Shown here: positions 37,361-49,400 of the stretch, in pieces
Layout: each line of letters starts with the position of its first letter
Numbering within the stretch: position 1 is the stretch's first letter
NCBI GenBank assembly: GCA_020746105.1
Contig: CM036635.1
Span: 11,178,001-11,242,000 of the forward strand
Source of the DNA: Trogon surrucura
Lineage: Eukaryota > Chordata > Aves > Trogoniformes > Trogonidae
Direction of reading: 5' to 3'
Length of the DNA: 64,000 nucleotides
Position numbers and translations under genes: made by a program
The notes under the pieces: generated by a model
The model's database searches: none
Seen by the model: the letters and a program-made list of their open reading frames with translations, nothing else
What the model was told of the DNA's origin: nothing

Positions 37361-40160
37361 TCGCCAACTGCAGCCTTCAAAACCACCAGCTGTTAATGTG
37401 CTGGGAAATGAAGCCCATGAAGTGTGAGTCAAGTAACTGAAAACTGAACAGGAAAAAAAAACCCTCGGGTTCAGAGGCAGTCGAAGAAAACTGCTCCCCT
37501 ATGCTGAGTCCTTAAGCGTATAGTCCCTTCCAGACTCAAGATCTATCATAAAAATTATTAGTGGGGATCAAAGGTGCAGAACTATGTGTTTGTGGGTGCT
37601 CTGGGCACAGAAATAAAGGTTCCTGATGGTTACTCTGCCTCAGAAGGCTTTACAAAGCCTCCCCGGGGGCTAATGTGTGTCTCTAGAGGGGGAAGCCACA
37701 GCCTTACTCACCAGCCAGAAAGGAGAGAACAAAAGGTGAAGCCCAAATCACCTGAGAACACAAGTCTTGGAGAGATTTATAGTTGCAGCAGGGTAAAAGA
37801 AGTTGGATGGTAAATTTGACCATTTACTGGTCTGAACAAGCTTAAGCGCATTGAAACCTTTCCCCCATTACTTTTGAAACCAATTTGAAGATGCCTTTTC
37901 ACAAGCTCTTCTTTTCACAGCCCATCAGTTGCAGTGGTTTAGCTGCCTGGAGGTGGATCTTATCAGGACAGGGATAATTATCTTTTTATTGATATTGATT
38001 GAAAAAAAACACCCCACAATCCAAACCAACCCTATAAATGGCTTAATTCTGTAAAACCTCAAGGCTGCGAAAACGGAGGTACTAGCCCAAGTGAGAGGAC
38101 AGAGGAGGTTTAAGCTGGAGCAACAGTAAAGGAAACACTTGTCAAATTATGCTCCTGGCTTATACACGTGTAACTTCTCTAATGTAGGTGAAGGATTTCG
38201 TTATAGCATCCTGCTTGCAGAAACATGTCTGCTTTCTGATTAGTTTGTGGAAACCGGTAGAGACTTCTGCCTTCTCTGTGGGCAACCTGAAACAACGGAT
38301 TTGAAATTCAAGGGGTGTGAAATTTCCCCAAAGCCTCAAAACTCATCACTGGAGTGTTACAGAGTCTGACAGGTGGTGTTTCTAGCTATGGAGCAAAGCG
38401 AGGGTGGCAGCAGAGTCCCTGGGAGAGGCTGTAAGTTGTTGCCGAGAAGGAAACGTAACCCAAAGCAAGGACAGAACATGCAGAGACAGGAAAAAAAAAA
38501 GCGTAAGATAAAAAGAAGAACGCCACAGACAGCAACAAAAGCGCTTATTTCTGCTGCACAAATAATCTAAACAGTCACGTTTGATCCATGATCTTTCCAT
38601 AAAAGCTCTCTCCAACGCAGTCAGGAGAGCCTGTCCATGGTGAGCAATGGGAGTGCACGTCGTTAAGGCAGGTCCTGGGATGAAGGCTGTAATTATAGAT
38701 AGACCCTCCACAGACTGAGTCCGAAACACACGCCTCAGAGCTTGCGGAGATAAACGTTTACTGGAGAATGAGACAGAAGGCAAAAATGCCTGTTAAGATG
38801 CTGCTTTGATGCTTTTTTTGAGATCTAAGCCAATGTGCTCGCGCCAGCCAGCTTCTCTGTTTCTTTGTGCACGCTGACACTAGCAGAGCAGCAGATGTCC
38901 CGCTCCTGTTGCCCCACGTGGCCTCTGACTCCTCACCCTGTGCTCGGTGCTCGTAACGGAGGTCGGGCGCTCCCGCACGGGTTTTCCTCGCGAGCACAGT
39001 AAACAGGGCAAGGAGAGAGGAGGATTTGTAAAGGAGTCAAGCTGGGACTTGGCTGCATCTCAAACAGGGCATGTGGCTGTCAGATCAAGGGTGGTTCTGC
39101 ACCGAGATCCTGACAGGAGCTGCGATTTCAAGAAATCTTGACTCTGGGGCAGCTGCCAGCGCTGGGGCATGTGCTCTGCTCTGGAGCCCCTCAGGGTGCC
39201 CACCTTCTCCCCATCCTATTTCCATGCCAGGTGCAAAGGCTGGAGGCAGTGTGGAGGTGATGCAGTATTGCCTTCCTAAGCCTCCTCTTGGCCTGAACCA
39301 GTTCCTCTCTGCTCTTATTAACATTAACGATGGGTTCCGTGTGACACATGAACTGTTTCCCTGTGGCTTTCTGCAGGCAGCGTGGCTGCCAAAGCCCTTC
39401 TCCCTGGGCCCAAGGCCCCTCTGAGGATGTGAGCACGATGGCTGGAGTTGGGGGACACACAGTTTCCCAAGGCTGTGAAGTTATAGATTTAAGGTTTTTT
39501 CTTGCCTCTTTTTGGACTAAACCTAAGATTTCTTGTAGATTGTTTTCTTTGGAATAACAGCGGTAGATACAGGGCGCAAAATGCCAGGTGAAGACAATAT
39601 TAACTTACGATGGATGGAGGTAAAAGACCAAGTGATGTTCCAGCTCTGTCCCGCTCCCTCCACTGAGGTGGGTGTGTGTCCCCTCCCATTTACTCCAGAT
39701 CTGTAAGGGGCTTCTGCCCTAACACCGCATCATCCTGCCTAAGAGAAGCTGCTGCAAAGATCGAAGCGGCGCTTTAAAGTTCGAGAGATGTTTGTCATAA
39801 TAAACTCGTCCTTGTATTAAAACAAACAAACAAAAGAAACCGGCCAAGCAAAGCTACTTGGCTGCTACTTCCTCTGCTTCTGCTGCTGGGAATTACTCCT
39901 GCTGTGCCTCGGGCAGGCAGAGGTTCCTCGACAGATTTAATCATTCCAAAAAGATGCCAACAACCAATGACAGGGAAGCTCTGCTGTGTTTAGCAATCGG
40001 TGATGAGCGTCGGGATAATTATTTCTCTTCAGCCTCCTGCCGACAGAGCAGGGTGCGGCACGGCTCTGCCTTTACCCCCACTGACCCCAGGGCTGCAAAC
40101 CCACAGCGCGGGGAAGAAGAGGCTGCCAGCAGGTAAAGAAGAAAGATTTTGCTTCCCTGC

Positions 40161-40195
40161 CCTATCTTCTGCTATATCTTCTGCCATTTCTTCTC
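40161..40195. repeat. Short imperfect tandem repeat
   Basis: CTATCTTCTG, CTATATCTTCTG and CCATTTCTTCT form about two and a half imperfect copies of a 12-13 bp pyrimidine-rich unit. Confidence 0.5.
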
Positions 40196-43100
40196 CTCAC
40201 TTGGGGAGGGGCTTTACAGAGGCTATTGATACGCTGAAATGACAATGCCTTTTTATCAGGAGGCTCATTTCAGCCGTGTTCCCAGCGAAGCCAGCCGAGC
40301 ACACCTGCCATTGCTGTGGGCTACTCGATCATCTTTATGGACCGGCTGCCGTTAGTCAAAACCAGACACGTTCATGTGGTACATGAGCATTTTCTCTCTT
40401 TGGCCGTTTATAGCTAACCTGAACCTTAAGTTATCCCTGCAAGGAGAGTTTTTCCTTTCTGTACAAAGCACCTCTCATCCAAGGGTCTCAAAACATTTCA
40501 CACACGTCACTGACATCTTAAAACACCTGTGCAGACCCTGGACTGCTGTTTTCTAGGCAGTTAATGATTGGTAGCACAAGAATATGCTACTTCCCTGAGA
40601 TCACAGTGCAAGGCAGGGGTGATTTTCTACAAGAAGCCAGGATTTCTGACCTCCTCCCATTCAAGTTCATCTCTCTTTTCAGCTCTGATGGTAAGTGCTG
40701 CTTTGCCAGGCATCTCCAACACCAAACCCCTTGTAAATTTGAATTTTATTAGCTATCTTGCTCTAATCCTGCCTGGGTTACTTATCAACAGCACTAGTGC
40801 TTTCGGGATGAATGGCCTGCGAGTCCCCGCCAGCAGATGATATGTAGGAAGATAAATATATACACTTGAGTGGGATCAGATAACTACTGCTGCTGCAAGA
40901 CATGATGCAGACGAGTGCTGCAGGCTCCCCGTGTCGTCCTGCTCCCGCTCCTCAGTCTGAACACTGCCCAGGGGCTGAAAGCTGCTGTCAAAATGTGGCT
41001 GCAGGGAACTAGGGCTCCAGCTGGTTTTATAATAATGCCATTCCTGTAAGACATTCCCTTCTATGGTGTTCAATGAAAGAAAAAAGAAAAAGAAACCCTG
41101 TTACAAAGAAAAAGCAGAAAGTCAATTTAAATCTGTGGGGTCACTGGGATTTGGTGCAGAATAATGCCCCAGCTTCCGAAAGGAATGATGCTGCAGGAGC
41201 TGGTACTGCCCACTGCCGTGCACAACCTGGCTGCTGGGACCCGCATCTCCCTGAAGGTTCAGGCGTCCTCTACGTGTGTCTTCAAGAGTGCTGTTGTTTT
41301 TCCCTTTTTAGCATTACTACATTACAGTTAATTTACCTTCCCCATCCTTCCAGTATTTTGAAAGGTAAGTTCGAGGTAGCCTGAGAAATAGTTGCTGCGT
41401 AGTGCCCTTGCCTGGGAGGCTTCTTGCAAGAGCCAGCCTTGTGGTTCTCAAATGTCAGGCTGGTATTTAAAAAAAATAAAAGGCGCAGAAGCGCTGTGAA
41501 TATGATGGACGTCCCTGGTGAGGTCTGCAGGAGCGCTTCTGTGAAGCAGTAGCTGTCTCCAAAAGGCTCTGTTTATGGACACACCACATTTAGCTTCAGG
41601 AATCTCCCTTGCTTTGTTTGGATGAAATCATGTTTGGTTTTAGTTAAGAATTCAGGAGATGAATTCGAGATCCTAACGGGAATGCACAAGGAAAGGCAGT
41701 GCCATGTCAGAGAGACACTGGCCTATACGAGCTGAAACAAACTCAGCAGATTTTACTTCGCCAGCATCAGCACCACGTTGGTTTTAGAATTGTATCCTCT
41801 GCCAAGCACAACTAATACAGTTTGATTTTGCACAGACTTATTCACTGCTTTCCCTCTAGATATCTTGATGGAGGGGTTTGGGTGGGATCTTCCCAAATAC
41901 TGCAGTTCAGCCTTCTCTAATAAATTCAACAGATGCTTCTTAAGTCTTCGCTTTGTTTCTCACTGTAGAAGCATTCACAGTGTCTACAAAAATGTTTCAT
42001 TTAAATTATAAATCGAAAGAACCAAACAAAACAGGGCCAAAATGCCAGAAGAGTTCTTCAGGATTCATTTCCCCCTTTTCTCTTTTAATTGTCCCTTTCT
42101 CAGGTGGGGACAAAAAGGGAAAACGTTGCAGCAGTTTTGCTTTGGTATATCCCATCGGGAACTTTTTCTTTGGGGACAAGATGGCTCTAGTTGGGACCAC
42201 AGATAACAAAGTTTGGTTTTGACCATTCAAAACCTGCTACGATGAAGTTCATCTCCCCAAAGGTGATATACACCACGCTAGAAGCTCAGTATAGGCAGAA
42301 AGCTGGATTTCTGAGCAGAAGTATTTGTAATTTTAAAAAAATTTTTAATGTATCTCCCACTTAGGGTTTTAATATACTTTCCTACCAACTGATACATCAG
42401 TTCTCTCTGCTGTGCTTTAATGCATTCCCCAAAAAGGGCAAAAAAGCTTGTATAATGATAATAACAATAACTTTAAAGGGTACTTATATCCTGTGAAGCT
42501 GCAGCTGCTATTTTAAAGACAAAGCAATATATTTCCTACAAGCCCCAGTAATAGAGTCCACGTCTCTCCTACTCCCCAGAAAGACTTGAAACTAATAGCA
42601 ACAACCAATATTATAAGGCAAAAAAACCCAAAACCTGCAGCTGGGATAAGCTGTAGTTAGTCACCGGCTCTGGGTGTTTCCGTGGGTGCTGGCAGTGAGG
42701 ATGCTGTGCAGAATGACAGGAATCAAGTCAGCCTGGGTTCGGCACAGAAAGAAACGCAGGAGAGGGAAGTGAGCCCTGGGGAATCGGCTTTCTCTTCACA
42801 ATAGGTTTTTCTCCTTCGGGTGTTGTAGTAACATCACGCTTTAAAGACATTAAATCATATTAAATAGGCAGGTTGTGCCCTGATTTTGTGCAACCGCTAC
42901 ATTTTAAAGCCTAAAATAATTTTTTTTCCCTGAGAACCCAGGCTAGTAGATTACTGCTGCCCCTGGAGGGACTCAAAAATCCGACGGTAGGAGCTGAACA
43001 TCCCGAAACGGCCAAACATCCCGGCAAAGGTGTCGGCCTTTGGGGGGCTGCCTTTGGCGTTTCTCAGGTGCTGCATTATCTGGCTTGAGGGCTGGGGTGG

Positions 43101-43630
43101 GGTTTATGCACCTTCTCCTCTCATCTTGCTGATGGGGGAGCAGATTATTTAGTTGTCCTGCCTATCTCTCGGTTGATGCAGGCAGGCGGGCGTTTTGCGC
43201 TGCGCAAGGTACCAAGTGCTCATAAAATCACCTGTTTCACTGGCCTCCCTGGCATACGCTCACACGCTAAGCCCAAGAAACGACTGCTGAAACTGGAGCT
43301 AAAGCGTTAATGATTTGCTCACACTCACGATTCGGTTGGAATTACTGCAAATTCGGTTTTAAAAAGTGAGGAGAAAGACGATCAAAAATGTGCGGCTGGA
43401 GGTAAAGCCTGCAAAAATTCAGGGAGGTTCAAGTGAATTCTCCTGTGGCTGCTGAAAACAGCCATTCGCACTTGGCCCACAAAGGCATTTTCTCTTCTCA
43501 AGTGCAAACAGAAAAATTCCCATTGCTGCAGCACATACTACCTTAGATTAAAGAGCATTCAGGATGAAACTGCGTTTCTTTCACAGTCTGGGCTGGTGTG
43601 GGTTTTTTTTTCGTAAACCCCTAAACCCCG

Positions 43631-43672
43631 TGTCCTGGTTTCAGCTGGGATAGAGCTGATTTTCCTTCTTAG
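43631..43672 (+). mobile_element. Probable LTR 5' edge fragment (avian endogenous retrovirus remnant)
   Basis: TGTCCTGGTTTCAGCTGGG followed by ATAGAGCTGATTTTCC closely resembles the first 40 or so bases of an LTR I remember as widespread in neoavian genomes. It starts with the TG expected of an LTR. Similarity is lost soon after, and no internal retroviral sequence or second LTR was seen. It is a non-coding scrap. The exact LTR family is not assigned. Confidence 0.5.
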
Positions 43673-44091
43673 GATTTTCTAGTGATTAAACTATTTTCTT
43701 TCTTGTAAAGCATTTACGAAGCGACAACCTCTGGCCGAATAAGAAAAATGCTCTTGCCTTTCCTAAAGTTACCATTTCCCATTTTGCTGAAGAACTGGCT
43801 GTGCCACTGAACCTGCAGCAAAATTTCATTTATGATAAAAACCCCCAACATTAGGAACCACAGGATTAGGATGATTTGGGTATGATATACGATCCCAGGG
43901 CACACATAGCTTGCCTTCTTGGAATGTAGACGAATGGCCAAAGTCAAAGCGTTTTCAAGGAAATAACCACATTTTGCTCAGCCACAGCCCAACTGGCTCT
44001 CCTGTCATTACTTCAGCCCTGGCCTGAGATGCTTCAGATTTAGCCTCGGTGACAAGATACGCAGTTGGCAATGCTCCATCACTCAGATTCT

Positions 44092-44122
44092 GGTTGATTC
44101 TACAATTCTATGATTCTATGAT
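44092..44122 (+). mobile_element. CR1 3' tail remnant
   Basis: GGTTGATTCTACAATTC followed by TATGATTCTATGAT is the diagnostic short-repeat 3' terminus of CR1. Little or nothing of the element body is left upstream. Confidence 0.75.
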
Positions 44123-44237
44123 ACGTGTCTGCCTCTCAATTTCCATACCCTTTTGCAGCCTCTGTGCAGACAGAGGTTGTGGAGACAAGATGTGGATTTA
44201 ATCTCATGATTTTGGGACTCCTGACTCCATCCTTTTT

Positions 44238-44286
44238 AGGGTATGTAATACCCTAAAGGTATTATACCTGAGGGTATGTAATACCT
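44238..44286. repeat. Cluster of three adjacent small palindromes
   Basis: AGGGTATGTAATACCCT (7-bp arms, 3-bp loop), AGGTATTATACCT (6-bp arms, 1-bp loop) and AGGGTATGTAATACCT follow one another with only two and one bases between them. The first and third are near-identical direct repeats. The origin is unknown; a local duplication with an inversion is one possibility. Confidence 0.65.
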
Positions 44287-46705
44287 CTCCCTCACATAGA
44301 AAATAGCCTGAGCTGCTTTACAGCAGTTTTGTGTGGTCTGCGCCGACTCCAGGGAGGTGTGTGTAAGAACACCGAGATCCTACCAAACCCAACCCAAAAC
44401 CCTCCCCAACGTACTCAGGGTGAGCCACGGGCAAAGCTACCCCCTATGGGTAACTTAAAGGTTGTGTAAGGCCGGGACACGACTCTGCTAGAGACAGGCA
44501 GCAGCACTCCCCTTCCAGAGCTAACTCCCACATTAATTTGGTTTTATTGCTAAAGGAAGACACGTGAAGACCATCCTCTCATTTCCAAAATACAAGCGCA
44601 TAAAGAAGAGTCAAGGCTTGTCTGCCTGCAGACACGAGGAACTCAAAACATCTGCTCTCGTGGCATATTTATGAAGTGGGTCAAACCTTCTGACCTTTGG
44701 CAGTTTAACTGGTCCGATGGGACGGTGAGAGGGATGTTGTTTCTGTAATTCATCTTTTAAATTGAGCTCTGATTCCCCAGGAGCACGAGCGGCTCCCGAG
44801 GAGCGGCGTTTGCGAAGGCCTGCCCCACGCGGCACGTCCCGCGCTGCCGAGGAGCCGCTGGTCGTTGTGCACAGCAGCATCTTCTGACTGCTGGCCGGTT
44901 TTGCACGATACACAGGCTCTCCTCTGCCCCGACGACGTGCTGTGTGGGTGTCATCAAATTTACTGGTTCTCTCATTAGAGTAACCTTGGACACGTTTACC
45001 ACAGCCTGACGGGACACAGCAGCAGCGCTGGGATGGGACAGGGCTGAAGCACGTACTGTTTGAAACCCCCCGATTTGACAAATATTTAATATTTGGCATT
45101 TTGTCTGGATGTTCCTCCATCAACCCTTTGGTGTTAAAAGCTCTGGCGATGTGGCGCAGAAGGCACATCCCCTGCACACCATTCATGACCACGGAGTGGC
45201 AGAATCCCTTCCGGGGACTGACGGGGTGTCTCAGGAAGCGTACCCCAAATCAAACCCTTCTGTTTGCTTATCCCCAAGTGAGGTTACAAGTGTAGATCTC
45301 ATCTGCTCTGCATTTTCATCCTTTTTTTGCTAGGCCTAACTCCTTTCCGGCTTCCCCTTCTGTTTGAATTTAGATGTTTTAGTGTGTGTATTTTTTTTTT
45401 AAAAGCAGATAGTGTATTTGCTGCTACTCTTTTTGAAACCTATACAGCTCTTCCATCACCGGCTTCCCTTTACCTACCTGTTACTAGATATACCCTGTGC
45501 CCTGCAACTATTTCACACGTGGTACTTGCCCATCCCAGAGCAGCCTTGTAACACTGTGGTGGGTGAGTGGCTTCCAAGGACCTTCTCCTCAGGCTGAGCA
45601 ATGGAACTCAAGACACGCCAGCACTATGTCAGGTCAGGATCCAAGTCAGGGTGGGTTTATCTTTCTACAGCCATGAGGAAATACTGAGAGTGGCGCACCT
45701 CGCAGATGACGCATGTACTCCAGCCTTCCCGCAGCACCTTTTGAGTTAAGTCTTATCTTTGTTATTCTTATATGGGAGTGACTTCCAGCTTCAGAAATCG
45801 GAAGCAAAGGAAAAGTAACAATGGCTTCAGAATGAACAATTAAAAAATGAAATGTTCCTGAAAAGTTATTCCTAAAAACTGTCAAAAGCCACTCTCGCTG
45901 CCAATTCCCAATACGATCCATGTCCCCCCCTATTCTGTAGAGCAGTGGGCACCATTAGTTCTATTTGTACTACCCATCTTGGTAGCTACACCATACTGGA
46001 ACATGACAACACAGCCACCTGCTTCAAAGACAGTCCTGTGGTTAAAAGCAATACAAGCCTTTCTAAGGTGAGTTACTTATTTCCTCCTCCCTGACAAGCA
46101 CCTGAACAACTGCATCTATAAGAATAATGCCCGACTCCCAGCACAGGAACATACTTCCTTGGTCTTCATCCAACTTGTGCCCTGAAGGGTTTATTTTTCT
46201 GCTGTTAGTTGAGCACATCAAATCCAGCATGCTGCTGTGCTGCCTTCTCTTGCTCCCAATCCCTGGCTGAGGTGTCAGCACTTCACATCTCTGCTTTAGC
46301 ACAAATGTACCCTAAAGTCTGGCATGTGACACGGGGGATTCACCCAAGGACACAAACCCAGTGACAGTACAGGACTGGAGTGGGACTCTCAAATGCAGGG
46401 AGTCAGAGCATGCGGTAAGTGGAAATGACTGTTCCTTAAAACAACTGCCGGCTGTTTCAGAAGTTTCTGGGCATCATTAGCTGCTGACAAAGTTTGTGCA
46501 ACTCACATCATGCTTTACTTATCCCCGGAGTCTGTCCCAGAACGGGAAAGAGGAACATTGAACCCAACGTCATCCCCACGTCCATGAGCTGCTCTGAGAA
46601 CAGCTGGGAACGGCAGCCTTCCCCCCCTGGTAAATGCACCCCCCTGAGCTGGGGGAAGACACCAGGCGAGGGGAAACTTGATGATGGTCCACTTTTTAGT
46701 CAGCA
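44287..46705. other. Intergenic sequence downstream of UTS2R
   Basis: No recognised gene. The longest open frame (44611-45192, minus, 193 codons) has no recognisable domain and no splice context, and I treat it as chance. A second TTTATT (AATAAA on the minus strand) is at 46190-46195. Confidence 0.6.
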
Positions 46706-46711
46706 TTTATT
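46706..46711 (-). terminator. Candidate UTS2R polyadenylation signal
   Basis: TTTATT on the + strand is AATAAA on the minus strand. It is the first canonical signal I find downstream of the UTS2R stop codon, giving a 3' UTR of about 1.0 kb. Not confirmed by transcript evidence. Confidence 0.35.
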
Positions 46712-47717
46712 GTATAAACTGAGGTTTTACAATTGTTTAGATGCTTACAGGCATCTCTATGTGGTGAAGGTGTACTGCAAGACTCTAAGTGGGGAGAAAA
46801 CGAGCAGAATACATTGAGGCTTTTGGTGAAGTGCCATGAAAAGAATTTGTCCCTTTTATGATGAGTTTCATGATACAAGATTCAGTCATTTTTCTCAGAG
46901 CCTCAGGTCTTTGACTGATAGGATTGTATGACTTTTTCTTTCTTTCCCAGGTAGATGCTCAGTTTTTCAAGCCCTGTTGACTGTTGAGAAGGGGACTGAC
47001 TTTAAAAAAAAAAAAGAATCGGTGGCAATTTCAAGTCACCTTAGGTAGAAACCTTAAAAAATTACTAGCTTTTTATAGATAATCCTGTGGTTTCTGACAG
47101 CTTACCTTGTGGTTTTTGAATGCTTGGAGTTCGAAGTGCTGCTGCAATGACTTTTAAAATAGAGACTTTAAGCTTGATGAAACTGTAGTGCTCTATAATT
47201 TAACAGGAAATAGGAAAAGGTGCTTAAAGGTCTCTTTACACACTCTAGAAACAGACAACGGTAATATATAGCGCAAACCCAGCGCTTGCAGCTAAATTAA
47301 GCAACACCAGGCCAATTTCAGGCTTTTGCAGATCTGACCCAGCTGTAGCTTGAGGATAGCACAGAGAAACCACACGGGAGAAGGTGCAGAGCTGGAGCTG
47401 GGCAAAACTCGGCAAAGCGTGAACAGAGTTTGTGTCAGAACCGAACAAAGTATCCACCACATCTTCTGGCACCCACAACCCTGAAGGATTTGTCCTGAGC
47501 AGCTGCTGGCTCCTGGCAGGACCCCCCCTTGACAGCCCTAAGGCAGATGGAAATTCAGACGCATCTCACAGTACTTGGGTTCACACAACATCTTGCCCCC
47601 GACTAGAGCGACCACCAGAAATGAGTTTCTAGGACCCTTCAGGGCTCAGAGGTCCCAAAGCCCTACCTTGGCCAGACGCTTTGCTGGTCCTGGTGTCTCC
47701 GGAAAGCCTCCTCTTCC
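46712..47717 (-). other. Probable UTS2R 3' UTR
   Basis: About 1 kb between the UTS2R stop and the first minus-strand AATAAA. No coding signal or known repeat was recognised. Confidence 0.4.
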
Positions 47718-48825
47718 TCACTTGTCCTTCAGCGTGGCCATGCCCAGGGCCTCCGAGCTGTAGTCGTACTGGTTGCTGGAGGACATGGACCGTCCCCAGG
47801 AGCACTGCAGGTTGGAGCCCCTCTTGCGAAAGGAGGATGTGAACCTGTAGAAGTTGCGGTGCCTGTTGCGCAGATATTCCCGGTAGTTTTTGGTGAGCAG
47901 GGTGTAGAGGAAGGGGTTGATGCAGCTGTTGCTGTAGGTCAGGCAGGTCACCAGGTAGTTAATGCACTTCTGGGTTTGGGTGGTGAGCTGCAGGGGGCTG
48001 CTGTAGAGTCGCACCAGCTGCCAGATCCAAAAGGGCAGGAAGCAGGCCCAGAAGACCAGCACGATGCTGAAAATCATGATGAGGACCTTCTGCCGGGGGG
48101 ATCTCTTGCTTTTCTCCTTGTGGGGGGGGTTCCTCTGGGACTCCAGGTAGGTCCTGGCCAGGCGCGTGTAGAGGAAGCCAATGATGATCCCCGGAGCCAT
48201 GATGCTGGTGCTGAAGAGCACCGTCAGGTAGGTCCGGTAGGCATCCGTGCTCCAGGTGGGCGCGCACATCCTCTTCACCTTGCCCTCCGCCTTCCCCCCC
48301 TCGGTCAGGGTGACCATCAGCATCATGGGCAGAGTCAGGAGCAGAGAGACCGACCAGACAGCCCCCGCCGTGACCTTCCGATAGCCCTGCGACCTCTTCA
48401 GCGTGTCCAGGGGCCGCGTGACGGCCAGGTAGCGCTCGGTGCACATGAGGGTGAGGGTGAAGATGCTGGCGTGCATGGTGAGCAGGTCCAGGCTGAGCAG
48501 GATGCGGCACCCCAGGTCCCCGAAGTACCAGTCCTGGGCCAGGTAGGTGCAGACGATGAAGGGGATGGTGGAGAGGTAGAGGAGGTCGGCCAGGGCCAGG
48601 CTGACGATGGAGCTGTACATGGGGGCGGCGCAGCGAGCCGAGTGGCACATCACCACCAGCGTGTAGACGTTGCCCGCCACCCCGGCCACGTACATCACCG
48701 ACAGCACCGTCCCGAAGGCCGAGGGGATGAGCAGGGGGCCGCCCCCCGGGGGCTCCGCCGCCCCCTGCCGCCGCCGCCGCCGCCGAGCCGTTCCCCCCCG
48801 CCGCCGCCGTCCCGTTGGGCTCCAT
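47718..48825 (-). CDS. UTS2R: Urotensin-II receptor (GPCR), with an apparent one-base frame offset near the N terminus
   Basis: Class A GPCR for urotensin II and urotensin-related peptide, normally Gq-coupled at the plasma membrane. The seven-helix body reads on the minus strand from about 48758 to TGA at 47718-47720. Numbered from the likely start and allowing for the offset, it shows Asn52 (GNVYTLVV, TM1), Asp80 (LALADLLYL, TM2), Cys106 paired with the extracellular-loop-2 Cys (RMCAPTW), ligand-contact Asp113, TERY in place of DRY (Arg131), Trp157 (TM4), FWACFLPFWIWQL (TM6) and NSCINPFLYTLL (NPxxY, TM7). The tail is Ser-rich and ends ATLKDK. The probable start is ATG at 48825-48823, giving MEPNGTAAAGGNGS with two N-glycosylation sequons, as expected for this family. 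That ATG is one frame away from the body; a single extra base in a G run would explain it. Predicted length is about 368 residues against 389 in human. The coding region is intronless, as in mammals. Neighbouring convergent OGFOD3 supports orthology with mammalian UTS2R rather than another vertebrate UTS2R subtype. Confidence 0.95.
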
Positions 48826-49400
48826 GGGCGGCGGCGGCGGCCCCGCAGCCTCGCACCGGTCCCGGAGCTCCCGGCCCCGCCGGCGGCCGCTCCGCCCCCC
48901 GCGGGAGACAGGGCGGGACCGGGCCGCCCGCGGGGCTGCCCTCGGGGGGAGGGCACCGCCTCCGTCCCCCCCCGCCGGGGCTCCCCCCTCCGCCAACGGA
49001 GGGAGAGCGGGGACCCCCCCGGAGCGGCCGGGCAGGTGCCTCCGCCCGGGGGAGGCAGCCCCGTGCGCGGCGGAGGGGCCGGAGCGAGCGGGGGGAGGCG
49101 GCGGGGGAGCCGCGGCTCAGCCCGAGGGGGGACCCCGGGGGACACGGGCTCGCCGAGCTGGGAGCAGTCGCGGAGCGCTCCGTGCTCCCCCCGGCCCGCG
49201 ACACCCGCCCCGGCGGGGGCTGGAGCCGGCCCGAGGGTCCCGCAAAGTTTCGGTGGCCGCGCCGCTGTCACTCGCGTTTCCTCTCCCGGGTTCGTGTCGC
49301 TGGCGGCAGCAACTCCTTGCTCCGCTTCGAGTCGTCAGTCAGAGAAATCGCGGTGGGCGACTGGGAGGGCCGGAGACACCCCGTGTGTGTCTCAGGTAGA
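48380..49400. promoter_or_regulatory. CpG island over the UTS2R 5' end and first coding third
   Basis: Very GC- and CpG-rich DNA covering the UTS2R N-terminal coding region, the presumed 5' UTR and the proximal promoter. Long C runs and CCG trinucleotide runs are frequent. Its lack of stop codons creates long artefactual open frames on both strands. No TATA box is evident upstream of the start. The limits are by eye. Confidence 0.8.

Larger units (their letters stand above)
31307..43630. other. Intergenic sequence between OGFOD3 and UTS2R
   Basis: About 12 kb without a recognised gene. It contains an octamer-like motif (34963-34970), a short tandem duplication (36857-36894), a T15 tract (36921-36935), an AT-rich homeodomain-motif cluster (37225-37360) and short A/C-rich runs. 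Open frames here are all under 135 codons and look random. Confidence 0.65.

Noticed and set aside
44611..45192. 193-codon minus-strand frame
   Set aside because: No recognisable domain, no splice context and no known protein similarity. One or a few frames of this length are expected by chance in 64 kb.
48826..49271. Minus-strand open frame extending the UTS2R body upstream to a Met at 49271 (517 codons in total)
   Set aside because: The added 150 residues are low-complexity Pro/Arg/Gly translation of the CpG island and are open only because GC-rich DNA lacks stop codons. The receptor family has a short, glycosylated N terminus.
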